In this document: positions 1 to 7,433 of the stretch, piece by piece | Layout of the letters: every line of letters starts with the position of its first letter | How positions within the stretch are numbered: position 1 is the first letter of the stretch | Assembly (NCBI RefSeq): GCF_003182135.1 | Contig: NZ_QGTL01000008.1 | Location: 186,001-250,000, forward strand | Source: Nocardia neocaledoniensis | GTDB lineage: Bacteria > Actinomycetota > Actinomycetes > Mycobacteriales > Mycobacteriaceae | Reading direction: 5' to 3' | Length of the DNA stretch: 64,000 nt | Translations under genes and position numbers: made by a program | The notes under the pieces: generated by a model | Told to the model about the DNA's origin: nothing | Seen by the model: the letters and a program-made list of their open reading frames with translations, nothing else | Databases searched by the model: none

Positions 1-999
1 GTCCTGGAGCTGAAGTCGGTCGCCGACGTCGGCCTGGTCGGGTTCCCGTCGGCGGGCAAGTCCTCGCTGGTCTCGGTGCTCTCCGCCGCCAAGCCCAAGA
101 TCGCCGACTACCCGTTCACCACCCTGGTCCCGAACCTCGGTGTGGTGGCCAGCGGCGACACCACCTTCACCGTCGCCGACGTGCCCGGCCTGATCCCCGG
201 CGCCAGCGACGGTCGCGGTCTCGGCCTGGACTTCCTGCGCCACCTCGAGCGCTGCGCGGTGCTCGCCCACGTCGTGGACTGCGCCACCCTCGAGCCCGGC
301 CGCGATCCGGTCTCCGATGTCGACGCGCTCGAAGCCGAACTGGCCGCCTACAAGCCGGCCCTGCTCGGTGACGCGAGCCTCGGCGACCTGGCCGACCGCC
401 CCCGCGTGGTCATCCTCAACAAGACCGACGTTCCCGACGGCGCCGAACTCGCCGAGATGGTGACCCCCGAGTTCACCGCACGCGGCTGGCCGGTCTTCGA
501 GATCTCGGCCGTCAGCCGCGCCGGGCTGCGCCCGCTGACCTTCGCGCTGGCCGACATGGTCCGCCAGTATCGCGAAGATCACCCGAAGGCCGCCCCGAAG
601 CGTCCGGTGATCCGCCCGATCGCGACCGACGAGTCCGGCTTCAGCGTGATCGCCGATCCGCAGGAGCCCGGTGGCTTCATCGTGCGCGGTACGCGGCCGG
701 AACGCTGGGTGCGCCAGACCCAGTTCGACAACGACGAAGCCGTCGGCTACCTGGCCGACCGGCTGGCCCGCCTCGGTGTCGAGGCCGAGCTGGTCAAGCA
801 GGGGGCCGAGCCGGGCTGCTCGGTCACCATCGGTGACGTGTCGTTCGAGTGGGAGCCGCAGGTCGCCGCGGGCGTCGACATCGTGCCGACCGGCCGCGGT
901 ACCGACGTGCGGCTGGAGAGCAACGAGCGGGTCGGCGCCGCCGAGCGCAAGCACGCCTCGCGGGCGCGGCGCGGGCTGCTCGACGAGAACGGGAAGTAG
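1..999 (+). CDS. obg: GTPase Obg/CgtA, 5' end missing
   Basis: This is the C-terminal part of the ribosome-associated GTPase Obg. The reading frame is open from the first base, so the true start and the glycine-rich Obg fold lie outside the window. Visible GTPase motifs are the P-loop GFPSAGKSS, the switch region YPFTTL, DVPGLI (G3) and NKTD (G4). After the G domain comes the C-terminal OCT domain typical of actinobacterial Obg, ending in a basic tail. Obg binds the 50S subunit and couples GTP/ppGpp levels to ribosome assembly and growth. proB follows 128 bases downstream on the same strand, as in mycobacteria. Confidence 0.96.
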   Translation, partial: VLELKSVADVGLVGFPSAGKSSLVSVLSAAKPKIADYPFTTLVPNLGVVASGDTTFTVADVPGLIPGASDGRGLGLDFLRHLERCAVLAHVVDCATLEPGRDPVSDVDALEAELAAYKPALLGDASLGDLADRPRVVILNKTDVPDGAELAEMVTPEFTARGWPVFEISAVSRAGLRPLTFALADMVRQYREDHPKAAPKRPVIRPIATDESGFSVIADPQEPGGFIVRGTRPERWVRQTQFDNDEAVGYLADRLARLGVEAELVKQGAEPGCSVTIGDVSFEWEPQVAAGVDIVPTGRGTDVRLESNERVGAAERKHASRARRGLLDENGK

Positions 1000-1127
1000 G
1001 GGTCCGGCCGTGCCGGCGCCGGTCGAAAACCGGTGTCGGCGACGGCCGTTCGATCGGCATACTGCGGTGGGTCTCCGGCCTCGGCCGGACGGAATCGATG
1101 GCGATCGCGGTGCAGGGAGTAAGGCAG

Positions 1128-2249
1128 ATGCAGGTGAGTGCGGGTTCGGAGCTCAGTGAGGCGCGGCAGGCCATCGTGTCGGCGCGCGCCGTGGTGGTCA
1201 AGATCGGGTCTTCCGCGCTGACCAGCCTCGAGGGCGGTCTCGACACCGACCGGCTCGACCGGCTGGCCGACGCCGTCGAGGCGCGGATGCGCGCCGGCTC
1301 GGATGTGGTGGTCGTGTCCTCGGGCGCCATCGGCGCCGGGATCGCCCCGCTCGGCCTCTCGCGCAGACCCAAGGATCTCGCCACCAAGCAGGCCGCCGCC
1401 AGCGTCGGACAGCTCGCGCTCGCGCACGCCTGGGGCACCTCGTTCGCCCGCTACGACCGCACCGTCGGCCAGGTCTTGCTCTCCGCCGATGATTTCGCGC
1501 GCCGCGAGCACCATCGCAACGCCCAGCGCACCCTCGACCGGCTGCGTTCGCTCGGCGCGATCGCCGTGGTCAACGAGAACGACACGGTCGCCACCGAGGA
1601 GATCCGGTTCGGCGACAACGACCGGCTCGCCGCCCTCGTCGCGCACCTGGTCGGCGCCGACGCGCTCATCCTGCTCTCCGACGTCGCCGGCCTCTACGAC
1701 GGTGACCCGCGCAAGGGCGCCGCCAATTTCATCCCCGAGGTGCGCAGCAGCGCCGATCTGGACGGTGTGATCGCCGGCAGCGGTGGCGCGCTCGGCACCG
1801 GCGGCATGGCCTCCAAGCTCTCGGCCGCGCGCCTGGCCGCCGATGCGGGCATCCCCGTCCTGCTGGCCTCGGCCGCCGACGCCGCGACGGCCCTGGCCGA
1901 CGGCACCGTCGGCACGGCCTTCGCCGCCCGCCCGGTTCGCCTGTCCGGCCGCAAGTTCTGGGTCCGCCACGCCGCCGACACCCGCGGCTCGGTCCTGCTC
2001 GACGCCGGCGCCGTCGCCGCCGTCGCCGCCCGCCGCTCCCTGCTCGCGGCCGGCATCACCGGCGTCCGCGGCCGCTTCTTCGGCGGCGACGTCGTCGACC
2101 TCATCAGCCCCGACAACCGCGTGATCGCCCGCGGCGTCATCGAATACGACAGCACCGAACTGACCACCATGCTCGGCCGCTCCACCACCGAACTCCCCGA
2201 CACGATGCAACGCCCGGTCATCCACGCCGACGACCTCGTCAAGGTCTGA
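1128..2249 (+). CDS. proB: glutamate 5-kinase
   Basis: ProB phosphorylates L-glutamate to gamma-glutamyl phosphate, the first step of proline synthesis, in the cytoplasm. The product is 373 residues. The amino-acid kinase fold begins with VVKIGSSALT; SSGAIGAG, NENDTVAT and GGMASKL follow in family order, and a C-terminal PUA-type domain ends near DLVKV. The ATG at 1128 is preferred because GGAG sits about 9 bases upstream and the family N-terminus starts nearby; an in-frame ATG at 1098 is the alternative. Its pathway partner proA is 20 kb away at 22218, so the two are not in one operon here. Confidence 0.95.
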   Translation: MQVSAGSELSEARQAIVSARAVVVKIGSSALTSLEGGLDTDRLDRLADAVEARMRAGSDVVVVSSGAIGAGIAPLGLSRRPKDLATKQAAASVGQLALAHAWGTSFARYDRTVGQVLLSADDFARREHHRNAQRTLDRLRSLGAIAVVNENDTVATEEIRFGDNDRLAALVAHLVGADALILLSDVAGLYDGDPRKGAANFIPEVRSSADLDGVIAGSGGALGTGGMASKLSAARLAADAGIPVLLASAADAATALADGTVGTAFAARPVRLSGRKFWVRHAADTRGSVLLDAGAVAAVAARRSLLAAGITGVRGRFFGGDVVDLISPDNRVIARGVIEYDSTELTTMLGRSTTELPDTMQRPVIHADDLVKV

Positions 2250-2286
2250 GCCGGTCGGCGCCGTATCCGGTTGCGGGAGAGCGGTA

Positions 2287-3009
2287 TCAGTCGGCGTGAA
2301 GGGCGAAGAACAGGAAGCTGAGGAACCGCATCCCGGTGTGTTCGTCGTATCCGTCCGGGAAGAGTTCCCGGGCGCTCGGCAGGGCCGAGGGTTCGCTGAT
2401 GGCACCGATCCGGAAGCCCGCCGCGGTGAAGGCCCCGGTCATCGCGTGCAGTGGCCGGTCCCAGAAGGTCAGCCGGGCGGTCTGCCCGCCCATGGTCCAT
2501 TCCTCGGTCCGTTCGCGGGTGCGGAAGTAGTTCGTCTCCTCGCCGGCCAGCCGCTGTCCCAGGAAGATCGCGAACGGATGCTCCACCGAGACGAGCAGGC
2601 GCCCACCGGGTTTCAGCACCCGCCGCAGCTCGCCCAGCGTCGGCACCCAGTCCCGGAGATAGTGCAGGACCAGGGACGCGACGATGTCGTCGAACGTGTC
2701 ATCGGCAAACGGCAGCGGGTCGGCCAGATCGCCGACTCTCAGATCGGCGTCGGCGCCGAGGCGCATTCTCGCCTGCTCGAGCATCCCCGCACTCGCATCG
2801 ATGCCGGTCACGTCAGCGCCACGCTCGCGCAGCGCGGCGGACAGCGCACCTGAGCAGCACCCGGCGTCGAGTATCCGCCGTCCCCTCACGTCCCCGGCGA
2901 GCTCGAGCATCGCCGGCCGCTCATAGTGCGCATTCAGCAGACTCGTCTCGTTCTCGGCGGTGTAGCCCTCCGCGAAACTGTCGTAGGCGCTCGCTCGCTC
3001 CGGAATCAC
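2287..3009 (-). CDS. class I SAM-dependent methyltransferase
   Basis: A 240-residue protein with the Rossmann methyltransferase core of the UbiE/Methyltransf_11 type. The SAM-binding motif I reads ILDAGCCSGALS, an acidic residue closes strand 2 at VTGIDAS, and the motif IV/V region is FDDIVASLVLHYL followed by RVLKPGGRLLVSVEHP. The substrate cannot be told from sequence. The GTG at 3009 is chosen because it lies just before the conserved N-terminal SAYDSFAEGY segment; the frame stays open upstream only through the repeat array. The gene converges on proB with a 37-bp gap. Confidence 0.88.
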   Translation of the reverse strand: MIPERASAYDSFAEGYTAENETSLLNAHYERPAMLELAGDVRGRRILDAGCCSGALSAALRERGADVTGIDASAGMLEQARMRLGADADLRVGDLADPLPFADDTFDDIVASLVLHYLRDWVPTLGELRRVLKPGGRLLVSVEHPFAIFLGQRLAGEETNYFRTRERTEEWTMGGQTARLTFWDRPLHAMTGAFTAAGFRIGAISEPSALPSARELFPDGYDEHTGMRFLSFLFFALHAD

Positions 3010-3529
3010 ACAGCCATCCTGGCACGAGCGCTTCCGCCGTGCTGTTCTGGTGGGACGCCTGCCGCCTCGGCGAATAGCTCGCGTAGCAACGAGTTCGGCG
3101 TCGAATGATGTCGCTCGGTATGTGCCGCTACTCCGGTCATCAGCCGCTGGACCGCCGGCGCGCAGGAGATGCCCACCCGGTGTGGCCGAGGCACGGGGCA
3201 CAGGTCGGCCTATTGACTTCGTCGCGCGCCGCCGCCCGCGTGCCGCGAACCTGGTGTGGTCGCGCCTGCCAACGAGTTCGGTGGCGTGGCTACTTGGCGG
3301 CGGAGGTGCTTCCGAGGAGGGCAACTCCCGCGGCGGCCTCGTGATGGTCGTGTCTCCGAAGGTGAACTCCTGCGGCGGCTTCGCGGCGGTCGTGTCTCCG
3401 AGGGCCAACGCCTGCGGCGGCTTCGCGGCGGTCGCGCTTCGGAGGGTCAACCCCTGCGGCGACCTCGAGGCGGTCGCGTCTCCGAAGGTCAGCCTTGTGG
3501 CGGCTTCGTGGCGGTCGCGTCTACGAGGG
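3010..3529. other. gene-free stretch holding a tandem repeat
   Basis: About 520 bases between the methyltransferase start and the stop of the PPE-like gene. I see no convincing gene: open frames exist on both strands, but the long ones are translations of the tandem repeat at 3327-3536. The part from 3010 to about 3300 probably carries the methyltransferase promoter, though no clear -35/-10 pair stands out. Confidence 0.6.
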
Positions 3530-3536
3530 TCAACGC
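3327..3536. repeat. five-unit 42-bp tandem repeat array
   Basis: Five imperfect units of 42 bp lie head to tail at about 3327, 3369, 3411, 3453 and 3495. The shared skeleton is CTGCGGCGGCTTCG, then GGCGGTCG, then a TCTCCGAAGGTCAAC-like end. Because 42 is a multiple of three, the array stays open in several frames and encodes 14-residue repeats on either strand. The last unit runs over the stop codon of the PPE-like gene, so the repeat may have shaped that C-terminus. Confidence 0.85.
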
Positions 3537-4969
3537 CGCGGTGGGATGACTCCTGGCTGGTCCTGGTCGATGCCGGGTGGGGGAGGGGCGGGGGCGGACG
3601 GGGCTTCCGCGCCGGGGATCGGGCCGGTGACGCCCGGTTGGCCGCCGGGGTCGGACATGTCCGGGGATCCCGGGAGGGGTGCCTGTGGGGCCGGGGCGTC
3701 CGGCACGCGCGGAGGTGCCGCGGGTGGTTCAGGTTGGGGCGCGGGTTGTTCCGATGGCACGGGTTGCGGTGCAGGCTGTTCCGTTGGCGCCGGTGCAGGC
3801 TGTTCCGGCGGTGCTGATTGCGACGGTGCGGGCTGTTCCGACGGCACGGGCTGTGGTGCGGGGGGTTCCGACGGCACCGGCTGTTCTGTGCGCGGGGCAG
3901 GCTGCTCGGTGGGTGCGGGTGCCTCCGAGGTCGGAGCGGGCGCTGGCGCCTGGTGCTCACTGCTCGGGGGCGCGGGTGGGGACGAGTCCTGTTGCACCGG
4001 TGGCTGTTCCGCGGTCGGCGGGGTGGACTCCGGAGCCTGGCTGGACGGCCCGGGTGTGGTCGACGGCGATTGATCCGTCGGCCCAGGGTTTGCGCCAGGG
4101 GCCTCGCCGGACGGCGCGGGTGTGGTCGATGGCGACTGGTTCGTCGAGCCCGGGTCGCCAGGGGCCTGACTGGAAGGCGCGGGTGTGGTCGATGGCGGTT
4201 GATCCGTCGGTCCAGAGTTATCGCCGGGGGCCTGGCCGGACGGCGCGGGTGTGGTCGACGGTGGCTGACTCGACGAGCCGGGGTTCTCGTCAGGAGGGGG
4301 CGGGGTCTGCGAACCAGGCTGATCGGTACCAGGGCTCGACTCGGAGTTCGGCGGCGCGGGCGAATCGCTCTGTGGCGCACCGAGTTCCGGAGTGGAGCCG
4401 TTGCGCGAACCCTCTGGCGCGGCGGAAGTCTCGGCCCCGGGTGCGGCGGGCAGTGCCGGTACGGCGGTGCCGGCCAGGGTGTAGGCGGGCTTGTAGATCA
4501 TGTTCATCGCCAGCACGGCTTCCTGGCGCAATGCCTCGGCCGCCATCTGGGCGTTGATCACGTGGGCGGCCTCGAGCAGTCGCGCGATGGTGCCGATCGG
4601 CCCGGCGCCACCGGGCGCGGCCACCGCGAACTTCACCGCTTCGGCGGCCGCGGCGACAGCGCCGAGCCGGGCGCCGACTTCGCCGAACACCGTGGCCAGC
4701 TCGTCCATGGAATCGGCGAAACTCCGGGTGCCGGCGAACACGGTATCGGCGGCGGCGCCCTCCCAGCCCGCCTCCTCGATCACCCGGTCCACATTCGACC
4801 GCGCCAGCGGCATCGACGTGGTGAGCGCGGCGGCCGACTCCAGCCAGGCCATCGAGGCGCCGAGGATCTCGGCGGCGTCGATCTGCTGGGTGCGCGCGTA
4901 GATCTGTTCATGCGGAACGGATTCGAAGTGTTCCATCGCGCTGATGTAGGTGGGGTCGGTGCCACTCAT
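3530..4969 (-). CDS. PPE/WXG100-like protein with long Pro-rich tail
   Basis: A 479-residue protein. Residues 1-175 are helical with a W69-E70-G71 turn like the WXG motif of ESX substrates, and a conserved-looking AMNMIYKP segment at about 154-161. Residues 190-479 are low-complexity Pro/Ser/Gln/Glu/Thr, including about four tandem units containing STTPAPS and later runs of QPVPSEQPAP. No signal peptide is visible, which fits type VII secretion. The ATG overlaps the upstream gene's stop by one base (TGATG), so the two are translationally coupled and probably form a secreted pair. Its exact role is unknown; a cell-wall-spanning or surface protein is plausible. Confidence 0.75.
   Translation of the reverse strand: MSGTDPTYISAMEHFESVPHEQIYARTQQIDAAEILGASMAWLESAAALTTSMPLARSNVDRVIEEAGWEGAAADTVFAGTRSFADSMDELATVFGEVGARLGAVAAAAEAVKFAVAAPGGAGPIGTIARLLEAAHVINAQMAAEALRQEAVLAMNMIYKPAYTLAGTAVPALPAAPGAETSAAPEGSRNGSTPELGAPQSDSPAPPNSESSPGTDQPGSQTPPPPDENPGSSSQPPSTTPAPSGQAPGDNSGPTDQPPSTTPAPSSQAPGDPGSTNQSPSTTPAPSGEAPGANPGPTDQSPSTTPGPSSQAPESTPPTAEQPPVQQDSSPPAPPSSEHQAPAPAPTSEAPAPTEQPAPRTEQPVPSEPPAPQPVPSEQPAPSQSAPPEQPAPAPTEQPAPQPVPSEQPAPQPEPPAAPPRVPDAPAPQAPLPGSPDMSDPGGQPGVTGPIPGAEAPSAPAPPPPGIDQDQPGVIPPRR
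4034..4299 (-). repeat. tandem repeat coding the Pro-rich tail
   Basis: About four units of 63-66 bp inside the PPE-like gene, each containing GGCGCGGGTGTGGTCGA (plus strand). They encode roughly 22-residue units built around PPSTTPAPS(S/G)QAPG. The units differ by point changes and small in-frame length changes, as expected for slippage or unequal crossing over kept in frame by selection. Confidence 0.8.
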
Positions 4970-5340
4970 CAGCGCATCCTTGTCTCGACGGCGCGCAGCG
5001 CGGCGGCCGCGGCGGCATCGGCCTCGTCGAAGAGTCCACCGCTGAGCAGGAACGCCTCCTTCATCCGGAGGGCGGCCGCGATGTAGTGATCGAGGAGCTC
5101 GGCGGCGTCGCGCGCCTTGTGCGCGAATCCGGCCTGCAGCTGCTGCGCGGAGACGAACCCGCCGAAACCGCCTGCCTCGGACGCTGTTTCGAGACGCTGA
5201 CGCAGCTGGGCGAGCTGATCGGCCTGTTGTTCGTAGAGGTCGGCGCATCGGCGCGCGGCCTCGGGTTCGAACTTCACCGTCCCCGCCGCCGCGGCGCTGC
5301 GGAACCGGGAGATCTCGGCTCTGCTGCTCTCGATCGTCAT
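4969..5340 (-). CDS. PE/EspC-like helical ESX-associated protein
   Basis: A 123-residue, almost wholly helical, Ala-rich protein with no signal peptide. The size, the Ala/Arg/Gln-rich helices and the position between an EspG-like gene and a PPE-like gene suggest a PE- or EspC-like partner that forms a heterodimer with the downstream PPE-like protein. No WXG motif is seen in this one. The ATG at 5340 has a strong GGAGGGGAG ribosome site. Its stop overlaps the next start by one base. Function is inferred from context. Confidence 0.7.
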   Translation of the reverse strand: MTIESSRAEISRFRSAAAAGTVKFEPEAARRCADLYEQQADQLAQLRQRLETASEAGGFGGFVSAQQLQAGFAHKARDAAELLDHYIAAALRMKEAFLLSGGLFDEADAAAAAALRAVETRMR

Positions 5341-5376
5341 CGCGTCTCCCCTCCAGATCGTGCGTCGGACTCCAGG

Positions 5377-6111
5377 CTAGCCGGAGCGTCTCGTATGCGA
5401 ACTGTGCGCGGGCGCGAGCTTGCGTTGCAGCTGCGCCGCGAGCTGACCGGGCGCGGCGGGCACCACGTGCACCGTTTCGCCCGCCCGCAACAGATAGCGG
5501 CCGTCCCCGGCCACGTCGATCCAGCTGTAGTGCACCGGCGGCGCGGGCGCGGGCCGGTCCAGGCCGGTCTCCACGCGGATGTGCCCCTCGGCGGTGTGCG
5601 GACGGCGCAGCAGCCGCTGGATCCGGGGGACGGCGGGATGGGCCGCGATCACCGTCTCCTCGTCGCGGACGGCTTCGGCGTCGGCCTCGCGCGCCGGCTC
5701 GCGGCCGGGCGGGGTGTCGGGCAGGCAGGCGGCGATCCTGGCGCCGATCCCGGCGGTGTGACCGATCGAAACCCGGACGCTGCCACCGTAATCGGGGCGC
5801 GTGCCGGGTTCCTGGACGACGAGCACCGCGTGATCGAACACCGAACAGGCGAGCAGCCGGATCTCGCTGCCGGGCGTGTGCCCACCGCCGACGAGCACGA
5901 TCCTGGCGTGCGGCGCGGCGATGATCCGCAGGCAGGCGGCGAGATCGGGGTCGCCGCCGCCGGGTAGTCGCTCGCGCAGCTGCGCCCGCAGGCGGGTGGC
6001 GTCGTGCTCGGTGCGCGGTGATTCGAGCACCCGGATCGGGAAGGGCATGCGGTCCTGGCCGGATTCCCGCCACACATGCGCGAACTCGTCAGCGCTGAAG
6101 GTCCATCGCAT
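5377..6111 (-). CDS. EspG-family ESX secretion chaperone
   Basis: EspG proteins are cytosolic chaperones that bind the tip of PPE partners before type VII secretion. The 244-residue protein opens with WTFSADEFAHVW, which matches the start I know for the EspG family (tryptophan, then FxxDEF and W), followed by a P-x-P segment and alternating strands and helices of the expected length. It precedes the PE-like and PPE-like genes by 36 bases, forming a chaperone-substrate operon. The ATG at 6111 is preferred because GGGA lies about 6 bases upstream; an ATG at 6123 has its purine stretch touching the codon. No EccB-E or mycosin gene lies in this window. Confidence 0.78.
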   Translation of the reverse strand: MRWTFSADEFAHVWRESGQDRMPFPIRVLESPRTEHDATRLRAQLRERLPGGGDPDLAACLRIIAAPHARIVLVGGGHTPGSEIRLLACSVFDHAVLVVQEPGTRPDYGGSVRVSIGHTAGIGARIAACLPDTPPGREPAREADAEAVRDEETVIAAHPAVPRIQRLLRRPHTAEGHIRVETGLDRPAPAPPVHYSWIDVAGDGRYLLRAGETVHVVPAAPGQLAAQLQRKLAPAHSSHTRRSG

Positions 6112-6289
6112 TGCCGATCCCATCCTTACCTAGCCAGGACGAGCACAGCCTAACCGTCTGGTCGGATTCCGGCGCATCGATCACCCCTTCCGGATGGAAC
6201 CGCGTTGAGTAGCGAGATGAGTATTTCGGCGGACGACCGACCGCGCCGGAGCTCCTACGTTCGGGACAGATCCGTCGAATGGAGGAGTC

Positions 6290-6574
6290 ATGAGCTACGT
6301 CCAGATCACCGAGCACCCCGGCGTGGGACTCGACCAGTACCGCACGGTGCACGACGCGCTGGGCCCCGAGCCCGTCGAGGGCTGCCTGTCGCATTACGTG
6401 GGTGAGTGTGACGGCGCCCTGACCGTTGTCGACGTGTGGGAGTCGCCCGACGCCGCCGACCGCTTCGCCGCCGAACGGCTCTTCCCCGCCTTCGACCGGG
6501 TCGGCATCCGGCCGGGACCCGATGCCCGCGTGCGCGCCTTCGAGGCCGCCGTCCAGACCGCGGCCCGGGGGTGA
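6290..6574 (+). CDS. small ABM-like dimeric alpha/beta-barrel protein
   Basis: A 94-residue protein of the antibiotic-biosynthesis-monooxygenase size and pattern: a beta strand (YVQITEHPG), a helix, then GCLSHYVGECDGALTVVDVWES and a final helix. Such proteins are usually homodimers; many are stress or haem-related, and the reaction here is unknown. A good GGAGGAG site lies 3-4 bases before the ATG. The lipoprotein gene begins 5 bases after its stop, or overlaps it by 4 if a GTG at 6571 is used, so the two form an operon. Confidence 0.75.
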   Translation: MSYVQITEHPGVGLDQYRTVHDALGPEPVEGCLSHYVGECDGALTVVDVWESPDAADRFAAERLFPAFDRVGIRPGPDARVRAFEAAVQTAARG

Positions 6575-6579
6575 GCACC

Positions 6580-7380
6580 ATGCGCGCACGCAGCATCACC
6601 ACCGCGCTGGCCGCCGTCCTCGTCCTGGCCACCGCCGCGGCCTGCGGCGACGACTCCGAGGCGAAGACCTATTTCGGCGACGAACGGGCTCTCGGCAACG
6701 GCCAGATCCGCACCTTCGTCACCACCGACGATGCGGGCACGCCCACCGAGGTCGGCCTGCGCATCCAGGAGTCGGCCCTGGAGGGCCTGCCGATGCCGGC
6801 CACCATGCCGGAGGGTCCGCCGCCGGCGAGCCCGCCGCTGGCCCTGCCGAAGGAGGCGTCGGGCACGGTGATCAACCACCTCACCTTCGACTGGGTGCCG
6901 CACGGCCATCCGCCGGTCGGCATGTTCGACAAGCCGCACTTCGACTCGCACTTCTACTTCGTCGACGCCGCGACCGTGGCCGCCATCGACCCGAAGGACC
7001 CGCAGTTCCTGGCCAAGGCCGCGCACACGCCGGACGCCGAGTACATGCCCGCGAACAACTCGACGCTGCCCGAACCGATCGAAGTGCAGGCAGTGCCGTG
7101 GATGGGCGTGCACTGGGTCGACATGTCCGCTCCGGTGGCGCCGGGACAGTTCACCCAGACCCTGATCAACGGCGCGTGGGACGGCCAGTACATCTTCACC
7201 GAGCCGATGTTCACCCGGGAGTGGCTGCTGACCAAGCCCTCGTTCACCGGCGACATCCCGCAACCACAGGCCTACCAGCACTCGACCAGATACCCCACCA
7301 CCTACTCGATCAGCTTCGACGAGGAGGCGAAGGAATACGTCGTGGCGGTCGGAGGCCTCACCGAACGCACCGCCTCCTGA
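6580..7380 (+). CDS. DUF5602/TTHB210-like lipoprotein
   Basis: A 266-residue exported protein. The N-terminus has basic residues, a hydrophobic stretch and a lipobox-like LATAAAC, so it is probably lipid-anchored on the outer face of the membrane. The motif HGHPPVGMFDKPHFDSHFYF is His/Asp-rich and looks metal-binding; I associate it with the DUF5602/TTHB210-like group of unknown function. ATG 6580 is favoured over GTG 6571, which would give a GTGA overlap with the previous gene. The mature part has no membrane segment. Confidence 0.72.
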   Translation: MRARSITTALAAVLVLATAAACGDDSEAKTYFGDERALGNGQIRTFVTTDDAGTPTEVGLRIQESALEGLPMPATMPEGPPPASPPLALPKEASGTVINHLTFDWVPHGHPPVGMFDKPHFDSHFYFVDAATVAAIDPKDPQFLAKAAHTPDAEYMPANNSTLPEPIEVQAVPWMGVHWVDMSAPVAPGQFTQTLINGAWDGQYIFTEPMFTREWLLTKPSFTGDIPQPQAYQHSTRYPTTYSISFDEEAKEYVVAVGGLTERTAS

Positions 7381-7433
7381 CCCTTCTGTAAGCCCCTCAC
7401 CTGCGAGTATGCTCGGATACTCGGAGGTGAGGC

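Noticed and set aside
3010..4380. A long minus-strand extension of the methyltransferase (nearly 700 codons)
   Set aside because: The upstream part is only the translation of the 42-bp repeat and the antisense of the PPE-like tail; the methyltransferase fold begins at 3009.
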